Positions 7,216 through 16,152 of a stretch of 64,000 nucleotides of DNA are shown in pieces. Made by a program: the position numbers and the translations under genes. This DNA is from JAJDTQ01 sp965204235 (GTDB lineage: Bacteria > Desulfobacterota > Binatia > UBA9968 > JAJDTQ01). The DNA lies in assembly GCA_965204235.1 (NCBI GenBank), contig OZ241979.1:3906001-3970000 (forward strand). The letters are read 5' to 3'. Positions within the stretch are counted from its first letter, which is position 1; every line of letters begins with the position of its first letter. Under the pieces are notes generated by a model. It ran no database searches, was not told where the DNA came from, and worked only from the letters and a program-made list of their open reading frames with translations.

Positions 7216-9900
7216 ATGCGAAAATCCATCGGTCTGATCGTGCTCGGCGCGTTCATCCTGTTCTCGCTCTTCGGCGAGGCCATCTACCTCTATACCGACT
7301 ACCTCTGGTTCCGTGAGGTCGGCTATGCCGGAGTCTTCACCAAGACCCTCTGGATCAAGGTGCTGCTGGGGGTGGTCTCGGGGGTGCTGTTCTTCGCGCT
7401 CTTCTACGTCAACATCAAGCTCGCGGCCCGGCTGCGCGACGGCGTGGTCCCGCTCCGGAGCCAGAACCCGGAGATCCCGGGTCCCGAGGAGTTGGACCCG
7501 CTGATCCGGCGGTTGCTGCTGCCGGTGGCCCTGGTCCTGGGGTTCCTGGCCGCGCCCCAGGCGGCCTCGCACTGGCAGTCGGTGCTGCTGTTCTTCAACG
7601 GGGTCCCGTTCGGCATCCAGGACCCGCTGATGGGAGAGGACGTCGGGTTCTACATCTTCCGTCTGCCGGCCCTGGAGGCCCTCTACCGCTGGTTCCTGGT
7701 GGCGTTGGGACTGGTGCTGGCGGCCACGGCCTTCGTCTATCTGTTGTACGGCGGGGTCCGGTACTCCGAGGAGGGGCTGTCGGTCGAACGCGCCGCCAAG
7801 GTCCACCTGTCCGTCCTGCTCGCCCTGCTGCTGGTGGCGCAGAGCGGCGGTTACGTGCTCGACGCCTACAAGCTGCTCTACTCCCACAGCGGCGTCGTGT
7901 TCGGCGCCGGTTACACGGACATACACGCGAGGCTTCCGGCCCTCCGGGTGCTGGCGGTGCTGGCGGTGCTGGCGGCGGCGCTCTGCCTGTTCCAGATGCG
8001 GCGGCCCGGTCTCAGGACCCTGGTGATCGGACTCGGGGTCCTGGCCGCGGCCCACGGCATCGGGATGTACGCCTACCCGTCGTTCCTGCAACAGTTCCAC
8101 GTGGTCCCCAACGAACTCGTGGCCGAGACCCCCTACATCCAGCGCAACATCCGCTCCACGAGGCACGCCTACGGCCTCGACCGGGTGGACGCACAGGAGT
8201 TTCCGGTGAACGAGGCGCTGACGGTCGAGGACCTTCAGGAGAACGACGCCACGGTCAAGAACATCCGCCTGTGGAACTACCAGCCGCTGCTCTCCACCTA
8301 CGCCCAGTTGCAGCAGATACGCACCTATTACGAGTTCGTGGACGTGGACAACGACCGTTACGAGATCGACGGGACCTACCGCCAGGTGATGCTGTCGGCC
8401 CGGGAGTTGTCCCACGAGCAGCTTCCGAGCCGCATCTGGATCAACGAGCACCTGGTGTACACCCACGGCTACGGCGTCGTGTTCAGTCCCGTGAACCAGA
8501 TCAGCAAGGAGGGTCTGCCCGAGTTCTTCGTCAAGGACATCCCGCCGGTGTCCAACGGCTTCGTCCACGTCACCCGGCCGGAGATCTACTTCGGCGAGGT
8601 GGACAACGACTACGTGTTCGTGAAGACCCTCGCGCAGGAGCTCGACTACCCGGCCGGCGACCGGAACATCTACACCACCTACCAGGGCGAGGGCGGCGTG
8701 CCGCTGCGGTCGTTCTGGCGCAAGCTGCTGTACTCCGCCCGCTTCGCCACCCTGCGGATCTCCCTCTCCAACGACATCACCCCGGAGAGCCGGATCCTCT
8801 ACTACCGCAAGATACAGAACCGGGTCCAGAAGCTGGCGCCGTTCCTGGTCTTCGACGAGGACCCGTACCTGGTGGTCACCCCGGAGGGCCGGCTCTTCTG
8901 GATCATCGACGGCTACACCACGTCGGAACGGTACCCCTACTCGGAGCCCACGGACGGGGTCGGCAACTACATCCGCAACTCGGTGAAGACCGTGGTGGAC
9001 GCCTACAACGGCACCGTCGATTTCCACGTCAGCGACCCGGACGACCCGGTGGTCAAGGCCTACGCCAAGGGGTTCCCGGGGCTGTTCAAGCCGCTGGAGG
9101 CCATGCCCGACGCCTTGCGCTCCCACGTTCGCTACCCGCAAGACCTGTTCAAGGTGCAGGCCCGGATGTACGCCACCTACCACATGCAGGACCCGCAGGT
9201 CTTCTACAACAAGGAGGACCTCCTGAGCATCCCCATCCGGACGGTGGACGAGCAGGAACGGGAGATGGAGCCTTACTACACCATCATGCGCCTGCCGGGG
9301 GAGGCCAGGGAAGAGTTCGTGCTGCTGCTGCCTTTCACCCCCAACAACCGTGACAACATGCGGGCCTGGTTGGCCGCCCGAAGCGACGGCGCCCACTACG
9401 GCAAGCTGCTGGCCCTCAACTTCCCCAAGGCCAAGCTCATCTACGGACCCAAACAGGTGGACGCCCGCATCGACCAGGACGCGTACATCTCGCAGCAGTT
9501 GAGCCTGTGGGGCCAGCGCGGATCGCAGGTGATCCGCGGCAGTCTGCTCGCCATCCCCATCCAGGACTCGCTCCTCTACGTCCAGTCGCTCTACCTGGCC
9601 GCGGAGCAGGGGTCGCTTCCCGAGCTCAAGCGGGTGGTCGCGGTGTTCGGCAACCGCATCGCCATGAGGGAGAACCTGGAGGACGCCCTGCGCGACCTGT
9701 TCGGCGAGGGCGTGGAAGGTCCGGCCGCGGCCCCGGCCGTTCAGGCGGTCGCGGCGCAAGAGGACGGCGACGCCCCCGAGGCCCAGGCGCTGGAATACTA
9801 CCGGCGCTCCATGGAGCGCCTCCGGGAGGGGGACTGGGCCGGCTTCGGCGAAGCGCTCCGCCAACTCGAACGGTCGCTCCAGGCCATGCAGGCGCCGTAG
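7216..9900 (+). CDS. UPF0182 family large integral membrane protein
   Basis: An 894-residue protein of the UPF0182 (COG1615) family, whose function is not established. The N-terminal third contains about seven hydrophobic segments (starting IGLIVLGAFILFSLFGEAIY), and the rest is a large soluble domain rich in aromatic residues, with family stretches such as YIQRNIRSTRHAYGLD, the ELSHEQLPSRIWINEHLVYT region, and LLPFTPNNRDNMRAWLAARS. A low-complexity Ala/Pro/Glu stretch precedes the C-terminal helical tail. A Shine-Dalgarno-like AGAGGA lies before the ATG. It stands alone, 65 bases upstream of yicC. Confidence 0.93.
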   Translation: MRKSIGLIVLGAFILFSLFGEAIYLYTDYLWFREVGYAGVFTKTLWIKVLLGVVSGVLFFALFYVNIKLAARLRDGVVPLRSQNPEIPGPEELDPLIRRLLLPVALVLGFLAAPQAASHWQSVLLFFNGVPFGIQDPLMGEDVGFYIFRLPALEALYRWFLVALGLVLAATAFVYLLYGGVRYSEEGLSVERAAKVHLSVLLALLLVAQSGGYVLDAYKLLYSHSGVVFGAGYTDIHARLPALRVLAVLAVLAAALCLFQMRRPGLRTLVIGLGVLAAAHGIGMYAYPSFLQQFHVVPNELVAETPYIQRNIRSTRHAYGLDRVDAQEFPVNEALTVEDLQENDATVKNIRLWNYQPLLSTYAQLQQIRTYYEFVDVDNDRYEIDGTYRQVMLSARELSHEQLPSRIWINEHLVYTHGYGVVFSPVNQISKEGLPEFFVKDIPPVSNGFVHVTRPEIYFGEVDNDYVFVKTLAQELDYPAGDRNIYTTYQGEGGVPLRSFWRKLLYSARFATLRISLSNDITPESRILYYRKIQNRVQKLAPFLVFDEDPYLVVTPEGRLFWIIDGYTTSERYPYSEPTDGVGNYIRNSVKTVVDAYNGTVDFHVSDPDDPVVKAYAKGFPGLFKPLEAMPDALRSHVRYPQDLFKVQARMYATYHMQDPQVFYNKEDLLSIPIRTVDEQEREMEPYYTIMRLPGEAREEFVLLLPFTPNNRDNMRAWLAARSDGAHYGKLLALNFPKAKLIYGPKQVDARIDQDAYISQQLSLWGQRGSQVIRGSLLAIPIQDSLLYVQSLYLAAEQGSLPELKRVVAVFGNRIAMRENLEDALRDLFGEGVEGPAAAPAVQAVAAQEDGDAPEAQALEYYRRSMERLREGDWAGFGEALRQLERSLQAMQAP

Positions 9901-9965
9901 CGCCCCGGAACGACTCCGGTGGGCGGTACGCACGTCGGGGCCCGGGTGGAAGGAGCGAGGGATCC

Positions 9966-10802
9966 ATGAGAAGCATGACCGGCTTTGGCCAAGCCGTCCT
10001 CCAGGACAGGCAGGTCAAGGTTTCCGTGCAGATACGCAGCGTCAACCACCGTCACGCGGACATCCACCTGCGGACGCCGAAGCTCTACCTGAGCCTGGAG
10101 GACGAGTTGCGCGAGCAGGCCCGGGCGAAGATCCACCGGGGCCGCACCGACGTCTATATCGACCGGACCCCGTTGAAAGGGCGCGGCTATCGGCTGGAGG
10201 TGGACGACGCCCTCATGGAGCAATACTGCGAGGCGCTGCGGCGCATCAAGGGACGGTTCCGACTCCAGGGAGACATTGACCTCCGGTTGGTGCCGCGGCT
10301 GCCCGACCTGTTCCAGTTCAAGGAGCCGGAGCACGTCGAGGGCAGCGAGAAGCGGCTCGTGCTGCGGGCCCTGGACGCGGCCTTGAAGGGCCTGACGCGA
10401 TCCCGGGACCGGGAAGGGCGAAACCTCAAGCGCGACATGGTGGCCGAGGCGCGCCAGTTGAGTCGCGCGGCCCGGGACCTGGGGCGGTGCGCCGCGGCCA
10501 TCGACCGGCGTCTGCAGGAACAGGGCGCCGCGGCCAACCCCGGGGGCGAGGCCGGAAGCGGGACCTTCAAGGGCAGCATCAACGAAGAAGCGGTGCGGTT
10601 GCGCAGCCACGTGGAGATGCTCGCGGGCCTGATGCGCGAGCGGCAGCCGGTGGGCAAGAAGATCGACTTCCTGCTGCAGGAGATCCAGCGGGAGCTCACC
10701 ACCATCGGGGCCAAGGCGCCGCAGTTGGACGTGGTGCGGCTGGTGCTCGGCGGCAAGGAGAGCGTGGAGAAGGTCCGGGAACAGGTCCAGAACATCGAAT
10801 GA
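9966..10802 (+). CDS. yicC: YicC family endoribonuclease
   Basis: A 278-residue YicC homologue, a conserved family shown in E. coli to have endoribonuclease activity. The N-terminal signature MRSMTGFG is present at the start, followed by VQIRSVNHRHADI. The C-terminal DUF1732 part ends in GKKIDFLLQEIQREL and VREQVQNIE. The ATG at 9966 is fixed by the family's invariant N-terminus; an in-frame extension further upstream is antisense-like filler. Its stop overlaps the gmk start (ATGA at 10799-10802), giving tight coupling with guanylate kinase, a gene order common in proteobacteria. Confidence 0.95.
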   Translation: MRSMTGFGQAVLQDRQVKVSVQIRSVNHRHADIHLRTPKLYLSLEDELREQARAKIHRGRTDVYIDRTPLKGRGYRLEVDDALMEQYCEALRRIKGRFRLQGDIDLRLVPRLPDLFQFKEPEHVEGSEKRLVLRALDAALKGLTRSRDREGRNLKRDMVAEARQLSRAARDLGRCAAAIDRRLQEQGAAANPGGEAGSGTFKGSINEEAVRLRSHVEMLAGLMRERQPVGKKIDFLLQEIQRELTTIGAKAPQLDVVRLVLGGKESVEKVREQVQNIE

Positions 10803-11425
10803 CGGTCTCCATCCGCAATTTCGCCAGACCCCGCCGGGGCATCGTCTTCATCGTTTCGGCGCCGTCCGGGGCGGGCAAGACCACGTTGACCCGCGAGGTG
10901 CTGAGCGTCTATCCGGAGATGAGCCTGTCGGTGTCCTGCACCACGCGCCCGCCGCGGGACGGGGAGGTCCCCGGCAGGGACTACCACTTCGTCTCCGAGG
11001 ACGCCTTCCGTCGGATGCTCCGTGCGGGAGACTTCGCCGAGTGGGCGGAAGTCCACGGCAGCCTGTACGGCACGCCGCGGCGGGTACTCGAAGGGCAGGT
11101 CCGGCGCCGCCGGGACGTGCTGCTGGACATCGACGTGCAGGGGGCGCGCCAGATCAAGGAGCGTTTCCCGGGCGCGGTGGCCATATTCGTTCTGCCTCCG
11201 TCCCTCGACGAGCTGCGCCGCCGCCTGGCGGCCCGCGGCACGGATGCGCGCAAGACCATCGAGCAGCGCTGGCGCAACGCGCGGCGTGAAATGGACGTCC
11301 GGGAAATCCGGAGATATGATTATTCCATAGTCAACCGCGACGTGAACGACGCGGTGGAGAGGCTTGCCGCCATCATCGCGGCCGAAAGGCTCAAGGTTTG
11401 CAGGTTCATCCAGAAGCCCGGGTAG
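10799..11425 (+). CDS. gmk: Guanylate kinase
   Basis: A 208-residue cytosolic kinase converting GMP and ATP to GDP and ADP. The P-loop is SAPSGAGKTT at residues 20-29. The GMP-binding features follow: SVSCTTRPPRDGE and the downstream YHFVSEDAF region, AEWAEVHGSLYGTP, and VLLDIDVQGARQIKERFP. The length is normal for bacterial Gmk. Its start codon lies within the yicC stop, so the pair is translationally coupled. The RSH gene follows immediately, with no rpoZ between them, unlike the common gmk-rpoZ-spoT order. Confidence 0.97.
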   Translation: MTVSIRNFARPRRGIVFIVSAPSGAGKTTLTREVLSVYPEMSLSVSCTTRPPRDGEVPGRDYHFVSEDAFRRMLRAGDFAEWAEVHGSLYGTPRRVLEGQVRRRRDVLLDIDVQGARQIKERFPGAVAIFVLPPSLDELRRRLAARGTDARKTIEQRWRNARREMDVREIRRYDYSIVNRDVNDAVERLAAIIAAERLKVCRFIQKPG

Positions 11426-11478
11426 GACCTCGGCGCCGGTCCAGGGGCGCCGGCGCCAACGGCGCGGTCGGAGGGCTG

Positions 11479-13602
11479 GTGGACAAGGTGCTGCAATACC
11501 AGCCCACCGCGGACGTGGAGCAGTTGCGCCAGGCGTACGAGTTTTCGTCCGAGGTGCACGAAGGCCAGAAGCGCCTGTCCGGGGAGCCCTACCTGGTTCA
11601 CCCCGTGGCCGTGGCCGGCCTGTTGGCGGACCTGAAGCTCGACCTGCCCAGCATCATCTGCGGGCTGCTCCACGATACGGTCGAAGACACCCTCGCCACG
11701 CTGCCGGAGATCGAGTCCGCCTTCGGCGAGGAGATCGCGGTGCTGGTGGACGGCGTGACCAAGTTGAGCCGCGTCAACTTCACCAGCCACGAGGAGAAGC
11801 AGGCCGAGAACTTCCGCAAGATGATCATGGCCATGGCCAAGGACATCCGCGTGGTCCTCATCAAGCTGGCCGACCGCACCCACAACATGAGGACGCTCCA
11901 GTACCTGGCGCCCGAGAAGCAGCGCCGCATCGCCCAGGAGACCCTGGACATCTACGCCCCCATCGCCCACCGGCTGGGTATCTACTGGATCAAGAGCGAG
12001 CTGGAGGACTTGGCCCTCAAGCACCTCCGTCCGGGGATCTACGCGCAGTTGAAACGGGACGTGGCCCAGAAGCGGAAACACCGGGAGAAGTACACCAACG
12101 ACGTCATCTCGCGGCTGAGCAAGGCCCTGGCGGAAGAGGGCATCGACGCGGAGGTGAGCGGAAGACCCAAGCACTTCTACAGCATATTCCGGAAGATGGA
12201 GAACCAGAGCCTGGACTTCAGCCAGGTCTATGACTTGGTGGCGTTCCGGATCGTGGCGGACACGGTGCGCGAGTGCTACGAGTCCATGGGCGTGGTCCAC
12301 GCCAAGTGGCGGCCGGTGCCGGGCCGGTTCAAGGACTACATCGCGTTGGCGAAGCCCAACATGTACCAGTCCCTGCACACCACCGTCATCGGCCCCAACG
12401 CCCAGCGCATCGAGATCCAGATCCGCACCCACGAAATGCACCGGGTGGCCGAGGAGGGCATCGCTTCCCACTGGCGGTACAAGAAGGGTAAGGACCTGCA
12501 GGTGACGGACATGCAGCGTTTCGCATGGCTCCGGCAGCTCCTCGAATGGCAGCGCAACCTGTCGGACCCCCAGGAGTTCCTGCACAGCATCAAGGAGGAC
12601 CTGTTCCCCGACGAAGTCTATGTGTTCACGCCCAACGGGGATCTGCACGGCTTCCCCAAGGGGGCGACCATCATCGACTTCGCCTACCGTATCCATTCCG
12701 ACATCGGGCAACACTGCTCGGGGGCCCGGGTGAACGGCCGGCTCGTCCCCCTGAAGTACATCCTCAGGAGCGGCGACACCGTGGAGATCATCACGACCCA
12801 GGAGCAGACGCCGAGCCGCGACTGGTTGAAGGTGGTCAAGACCCCTCGGGCCCGGTCCCGCATCCACGCCTGGATCACCTCGCAGCAGCGGGAACGGAGC
12901 ATGGCCCTCGGACACGAGATCCTGGAAGGGGACTTCAGCCGTCACGGGCTGGACTACCGGGAACTTCGGTCCCGGGGGACCCTGGAGACCCTGGGACGCG
13001 ACCTCGGGGTCAAGAACGAGGAGGGGCTGCTGGCCGGCATCGGCTACGGCAAGGTCATGTCGCGGCAGGTCCTCGCCAGGCTCCTGCCCGCGGAGCAGAT
13101 CGCCGGCGAGGAGAAGCATCTGGAGGGCGGGCTGGAGCGGCTCTTCCGGCTGGTGGGGGCGCGCGACCGCGGGGTGCGCGTCAAGGGCATCGAGGACGTG
13201 CTGGTGCGGTTTGCCCGCTGCTGCAACCCCTTGCCCGGCGAGAGCATCGCCGGAATCATCACCCGGGGGCGGGGGGTGACGGTGCACGTGGCGAGTTGTC
13301 CCACGGGGCTGGAGGGAGATCCCGAAAGAAGGGTGGAGGTGGGCTGGTCGGAGGATGCGCAGATGCCCCGGGCGGTGAAGATCGAGGTGAGTTGTGCGGA
13401 CGAGCCCGGCCTCCTGGCCGCCATCAGCTCGGTCATCTCCGAAGCCGGCGTGAACATCGCGCGCGCCCACATACGAACGTTCGACGGCAGGGCCGTCAAC
13501 GCCTTCGAGATCATGATCGGAAGCTCCGACCAGTTGCGGCAGGTGCTACAGGACATCTCCCGGGTGAAGGGAGTCTTCAAGGCGAGTCGGGTCCAGGGCT
13601 AG
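11479..13602 (+). CDS. Bifunctional (p)ppGpp synthetase/hydrolase, RSH family
   Basis: A full-length Rel/SpoT protein of about 707 residues that makes and destroys the stringent-response alarmone (p)ppGpp. The hydrolase HD site is intact (HDTVED, residues 65-70), and the RFKD motif of bifunctional enzymes precedes IALAKPNMYQSLHT in the synthetase domain. A TGS domain (DEVYVFTPNGDLHGFPKGAT), a conserved-cysteine region (RCCNPLPGE) and a C-terminal ACT domain follow. The start is uncertain: GTG at 11479 directly follows GGAGGG and gives the usual N-terminus (DKVLQYQP); a TTG at 11398 would overlap the end of gmk and add 27 atypical residues. It is downstream of gmk in one transcription unit. 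Confidence 0.95.
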   Translation: MDKVLQYQPTADVEQLRQAYEFSSEVHEGQKRLSGEPYLVHPVAVAGLLADLKLDLPSIICGLLHDTVEDTLATLPEIESAFGEEIAVLVDGVTKLSRVNFTSHEEKQAENFRKMIMAMAKDIRVVLIKLADRTHNMRTLQYLAPEKQRRIAQETLDIYAPIAHRLGIYWIKSELEDLALKHLRPGIYAQLKRDVAQKRKHREKYTNDVISRLSKALAEEGIDAEVSGRPKHFYSIFRKMENQSLDFSQVYDLVAFRIVADTVRECYESMGVVHAKWRPVPGRFKDYIALAKPNMYQSLHTTVIGPNAQRIEIQIRTHEMHRVAEEGIASHWRYKKGKDLQVTDMQRFAWLRQLLEWQRNLSDPQEFLHSIKEDLFPDEVYVFTPNGDLHGFPKGATIIDFAYRIHSDIGQHCSGARVNGRLVPLKYILRSGDTVEIITTQEQTPSRDWLKVVKTPRARSRIHAWITSQQRERSMALGHEILEGDFSRHGLDYRELRSRGTLETLGRDLGVKNEEGLLAGIGYGKVMSRQVLARLLPAEQIAGEEKHLEGGLERLFRLVGARDRGVRVKGIEDVLVRFARCCNPLPGESIAGIITRGRGVTVHVASCPTGLEGDPERRVEVGWSEDAQMPRAVKIEVSCADEPGLLAAISSVISEAGVNIARAHIRTFDGRAVNAFEIMIGSSDQLRQVLQDISRVKGVFKASRVQG

Positions 13603-13622
13603 GTCCGAGGCCCGGGCCGGGT

Positions 13623-13814
13623 TCAGGCGACCTTCTCGACCTTGCCCGACCGAAGACACCGCGTACAGACCCGGAGGCGCCGCACCGCGCCGTTCACCCG
13701 GGCCCGGACCTGTTGCAGGTTGGGAAGCCAGCGGCGCCGGGTCTTGTTGTTGGCGTGGCTGACGTTGTTTCCGACCGATGGTCCCTTGCCGCAGATGGAG
13801 CATTTCCTTGCCAT
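13623..13814 (-). CDS. rpmB: 50S ribosomal protein L28
   Basis: A 63-residue basic ribosomal protein with the L28 signature: CSICGK at the N-terminus, then VSHANNKTRRRWLPNLQ and a C-terminal VCTRCLRSGKVEK. Two CxxC pairs (Cys5/Cys8 and Cys50/Cys53) make it a zinc-binding (C+) form; many bacteria also carry a zinc-free paralogue, but none is in this window. It is convergent with the RSH gene, whose stop is 20 bases away, and divergent from the next gene on the right. Confidence 0.97.
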   Translation of the reverse strand: MARKCSICGKGPSVGNNVSHANNKTRRRWLPNLQQVRARVNGAVRRLRVCTRCLRSGKVEKVA

Positions 13815-14187
13815 GGCTCTCGAATCCTTTCGATCCTTTCCAATGGGCGGCGCCCGTTGCAGGACGGCGCTTCGCCGCCCCGGGCCCTCCCGCGTCCCTT
13901 CCGATGGCGTCTTCGCGGCGCCGCGGGGCGTCCCCATGAAGGCGCGTCGGGTTGCAACCGGCGGATGATACCATAATGGTTCGGTGTTTGCGAAGCGTGC
14001 GGCGCAGCCCGCGCAGCCGCGGACTCCGGGCCGCGTCCGGGCAGGGATCGGGCGGCGGCGCCTCCGGCGGCATCCCGGGAGGCGGTCTTCGGCAGTGTCG
14101 TAAAAACGTCGGTCGTGCGCATTGTGTTTTGTCGTATATGGTGGTAATGCTGACCGTAATTTGACACTCGAACAGGGAGGAAGTTCT
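13815..14187. other. Divergent intergenic region between rpmB and a plus-strand gene
   Basis: This 373-base stretch holds no convincing gene. It must contain the promoter for rpmB on the minus strand and that of the 138-residue protein on the plus strand. The only concrete signal I see is the TTGTGT/TAATGC pair near its right end, listed separately. Confidence 0.6.
14122..14150 (+). promoter_or_regulatory. Candidate sigma-70 promoter
   Basis: TTGTGT (14122-14127) and TAATGC (14145-14150) are separated by exactly 17 bases, 38 bases before the ATG at 14188, and stand in a locally AT-rich patch of GC-rich DNA. This is pattern matching only. Confidence 0.3.
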
Positions 14188-14604
14188 ATGGCTCTGGATC
14201 TGAAGGTCAGTGTGAAGAGGCACATGGATGGGTTGAAGGAGGAGTTGGCTGCGGTCACCCGCCGACAGGCCGCCTTGCGCGGCGAGATCGAGCAATGCGA
14301 ACAGTTCCATCGCACGCTGGGCGGGGATGCGGGGACGGACGGGAAGGAGCAGCCGAAGAGGGCCGGCCGCCCCCGCGTTCAACGCACCGAGCAGAAACCG
14401 AAGAAGAACCCGGGCCGCCGGGGCTCGATGATCGATTGGAACGCGATCTTCCAGACCCTGCCCGGGGAGTTCTCCCTGGACAACCTGGAGTCCCACAAGA
14501 TCGCCAGGGAGAAGCCCCGGGCGTACCTCAGGCAGGTGGTGGTGCGGTGGTCCAAGGAGGGCCGAATCAAGCGCACCGCAAGAGGCAAGTACCAGAAAGC
14601 GTAA
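14188..14604 (+). CDS. Small coiled-coil/DNA-binding-like protein of unknown function
   Basis: A 138-residue protein I cannot assign to a family. The first 45 residues look like a coiled coil (HMDGLKEELAAVTRRQAALR). A basic linker rich in Lys, Arg and Pro follows, including an AT-hook-like AGRPRVQR. The C-terminal 60 residues, starting SMIDWNAIFQTLPGEFSLD and ending KEGRIKRTARGKYQK, have the look of a winged-helix or similar nucleic-acid-binding module. The start has a good GGGAGGAAG and an independent promoter candidate. A nucleoid-associated or regulatory role is inference from charge pattern alone. It precedes the UbiD-like gene by 89 bases. Confidence 0.75.
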   Translation: MALDLKVSVKRHMDGLKEELAAVTRRQAALRGEIEQCEQFHRTLGGDAGTDGKEQPKRAGRPRVQRTEQKPKKNPGRRGSMIDWNAIFQTLPGEFSLDNLESHKIAREKPRAYLRQVVVRWSKEGRIKRTARGKYQKA

Positions 14605-14693
14605 CCGGCGACCGGCACGTTCACGGGGCGTCGGGGAGAGCCGGCCGCATGGACGGGGATCGGCCGGAGACGGATCGCCGAGTGGAGGTAGCG

Positions 14694-16136
14694 ATGGAAT
14701 TCAACGACTGCCGCGAATGGATCGACAAAGCGGACGCGATGGGGGAGCTCAAGACCCTGAAGGGTTGCGACTGGGACCTGGAGATCGGCGCCATTACCGA
14801 GATGGTCATGCGCAGGGAGGATGGTCCCGCGGTGCTCTTCGACGAGATCAAGGACTACCCCAAGGGCTACCGGGTCCTGTCCAACTCCCTGAGTTCGCGC
14901 AAGAGGATCGGTCTGACGCTGAACCTGCCCCCGGGGGACGGCAAGATGGACTTCGTCAACACGTGGCGCGAGCACTACAAGAAGATCAAGCCCATCCCCG
15001 CGAAGGTGTTGAAGGACAGCCCGCTGTTCGAGAACGTCTTCGAGGAGGGCAAGGTGGACTTGCTCAAGTTCCCCACGCCCCGGTGGCACGAACGGGACGG
15101 CGGGCGCTACATCGGCACCGGCAGCATCGACATCACCGCGGACAGGGACGAGGGCTGGACCAACTGGGGCACGTACCGGGTCATGATCCACGACTCGGAC
15201 ACGGTGGGTTTCTACATCTCTCCGGGCAAGCACGGGCGCATCCACCGGGACAAGTACCAGCAGACCGGAGAGTCGTTCAAGATGGCCATGTCCTTCGGCC
15301 ATGACCCGCTGGTCTTCCTGGGCGGCAGCATCGAAGTGCCCTATGGAGTGCCCGAGTACGACTTCCTGGGCGGTATCCGCGGGGAGCCGCTGGAGGTCGT
15401 CAAGGCGCCGTACTCCGGGTTGATGGTCCCGGCCAACGCGGAGATCGTGGTGGAGGGCGACGTGATCTTCGGAGCCGACCGCGTGGAGGGTCCGTTCGGC
15501 GAGTGGACCGGCTACTACGCCAGCGCGGAGCGGAACGAGCCCATCGTGAAGATCAAGAAGCTGTACCACCGGAACGACCCGATCATCCTCGGCTCCCCTC
15601 CGGGAAGACCCCCGGCCGAGCTCGGCTGGTACCGATCCTACCTGCGTTCGGCGCTGATCTGGGACGAGATGGAGAAGGCCGGAGTGCCGGACGTGAAGGG
15701 CGTGTGGTTGATGGTGGCCGGAGGCAGCCGCTTGGTCATGGTGGTGTCCATCAAGCAGCGTTATCCGGGACATGCGCGGCAGGCCGCGGTGGTGGCCTCC
15801 CAGTGCCACGCGGGCGCGTACCTGGGCCGCTACGTCATCGTGGTGGACGACGACATCGACCCTTCCCACACGGACGACGTGATCTGGGCCATGGCCACCC
15901 GCTCCGACCCGGACGCGGACATCGACATCATCCGGCGCGCCTGGAGCGGTCCCCTGGACCCCATCGTGCATCCCACCAGGAAGGGTTTCAACTCGCGCGC
16001 CATCATTGACGCGTGCCGTCCGTACGAGTGGATGAGCGAGTTCCCGCCGGTGGCGGAGTCGAGCCGGGAAGTGCTGGACGCCACCGAGAAGAAGTGGGGC
16101 AAGTTGCTGTTCAGCAGCAACGGTGCCGGTTCGTAG
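14694..16136 (+). CDS. UbiD family prenylated-FMN-dependent decarboxylase
   Basis: A 480-residue UbiD-like protein; the family performs reversible non-oxidative (de)carboxylation of aromatic or alpha,beta-unsaturated acids using prenylated FMN made by a UbiX partner. Conserved features include YIGTGSIDITAD near the cofactor pocket, SPGKHGRIHRDKYQ, the GGIRGEPLEVVKA stretch, and EGPFGEWTGYYA in the C-terminal half. The length is normal. The substrate is unknown: nearby genes do not include the rest of a ubiquinone pathway, so an aromatic-acid or lactone-pathway role is as likely as ubiquinone synthesis. No ubiX is visible. The ATG at 14694 follows GTGGAGGTAGCG. Confidence 0.92.
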   Translation: MEFNDCREWIDKADAMGELKTLKGCDWDLEIGAITEMVMRREDGPAVLFDEIKDYPKGYRVLSNSLSSRKRIGLTLNLPPGDGKMDFVNTWREHYKKIKPIPAKVLKDSPLFENVFEEGKVDLLKFPTPRWHERDGGRYIGTGSIDITADRDEGWTNWGTYRVMIHDSDTVGFYISPGKHGRIHRDKYQQTGESFKMAMSFGHDPLVFLGGSIEVPYGVPEYDFLGGIRGEPLEVVKAPYSGLMVPANAEIVVEGDVIFGADRVEGPFGEWTGYYASAERNEPIVKIKKLYHRNDPIILGSPPGRPPAELGWYRSYLRSALIWDEMEKAGVPDVKGVWLMVAGGSRLVMVVSIKQRYPGHARQAAVVASQCHAGAYLGRYVIVVDDDIDPSHTDDVIWAMATRSDPDADIDIIRRAWSGPLDPIVHPTRKGFNSRAIIDACRPYEWMSEFPPVAESSREVLDATEKKWGKLLFSSNGAGS

Positions 16137-16152
16137 CCGGCCGCCCGGGACG

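Noticed and set aside
5347..9933. A 1528-codon open frame on the minus strand
   Set aside because: It lies antisense to the Nudix, TPP-enzyme and UPF0182 genes, is His/Val/Arg-rich low-quality sequence and has no family resemblance; GC-rich third positions keep the antisense frame open.
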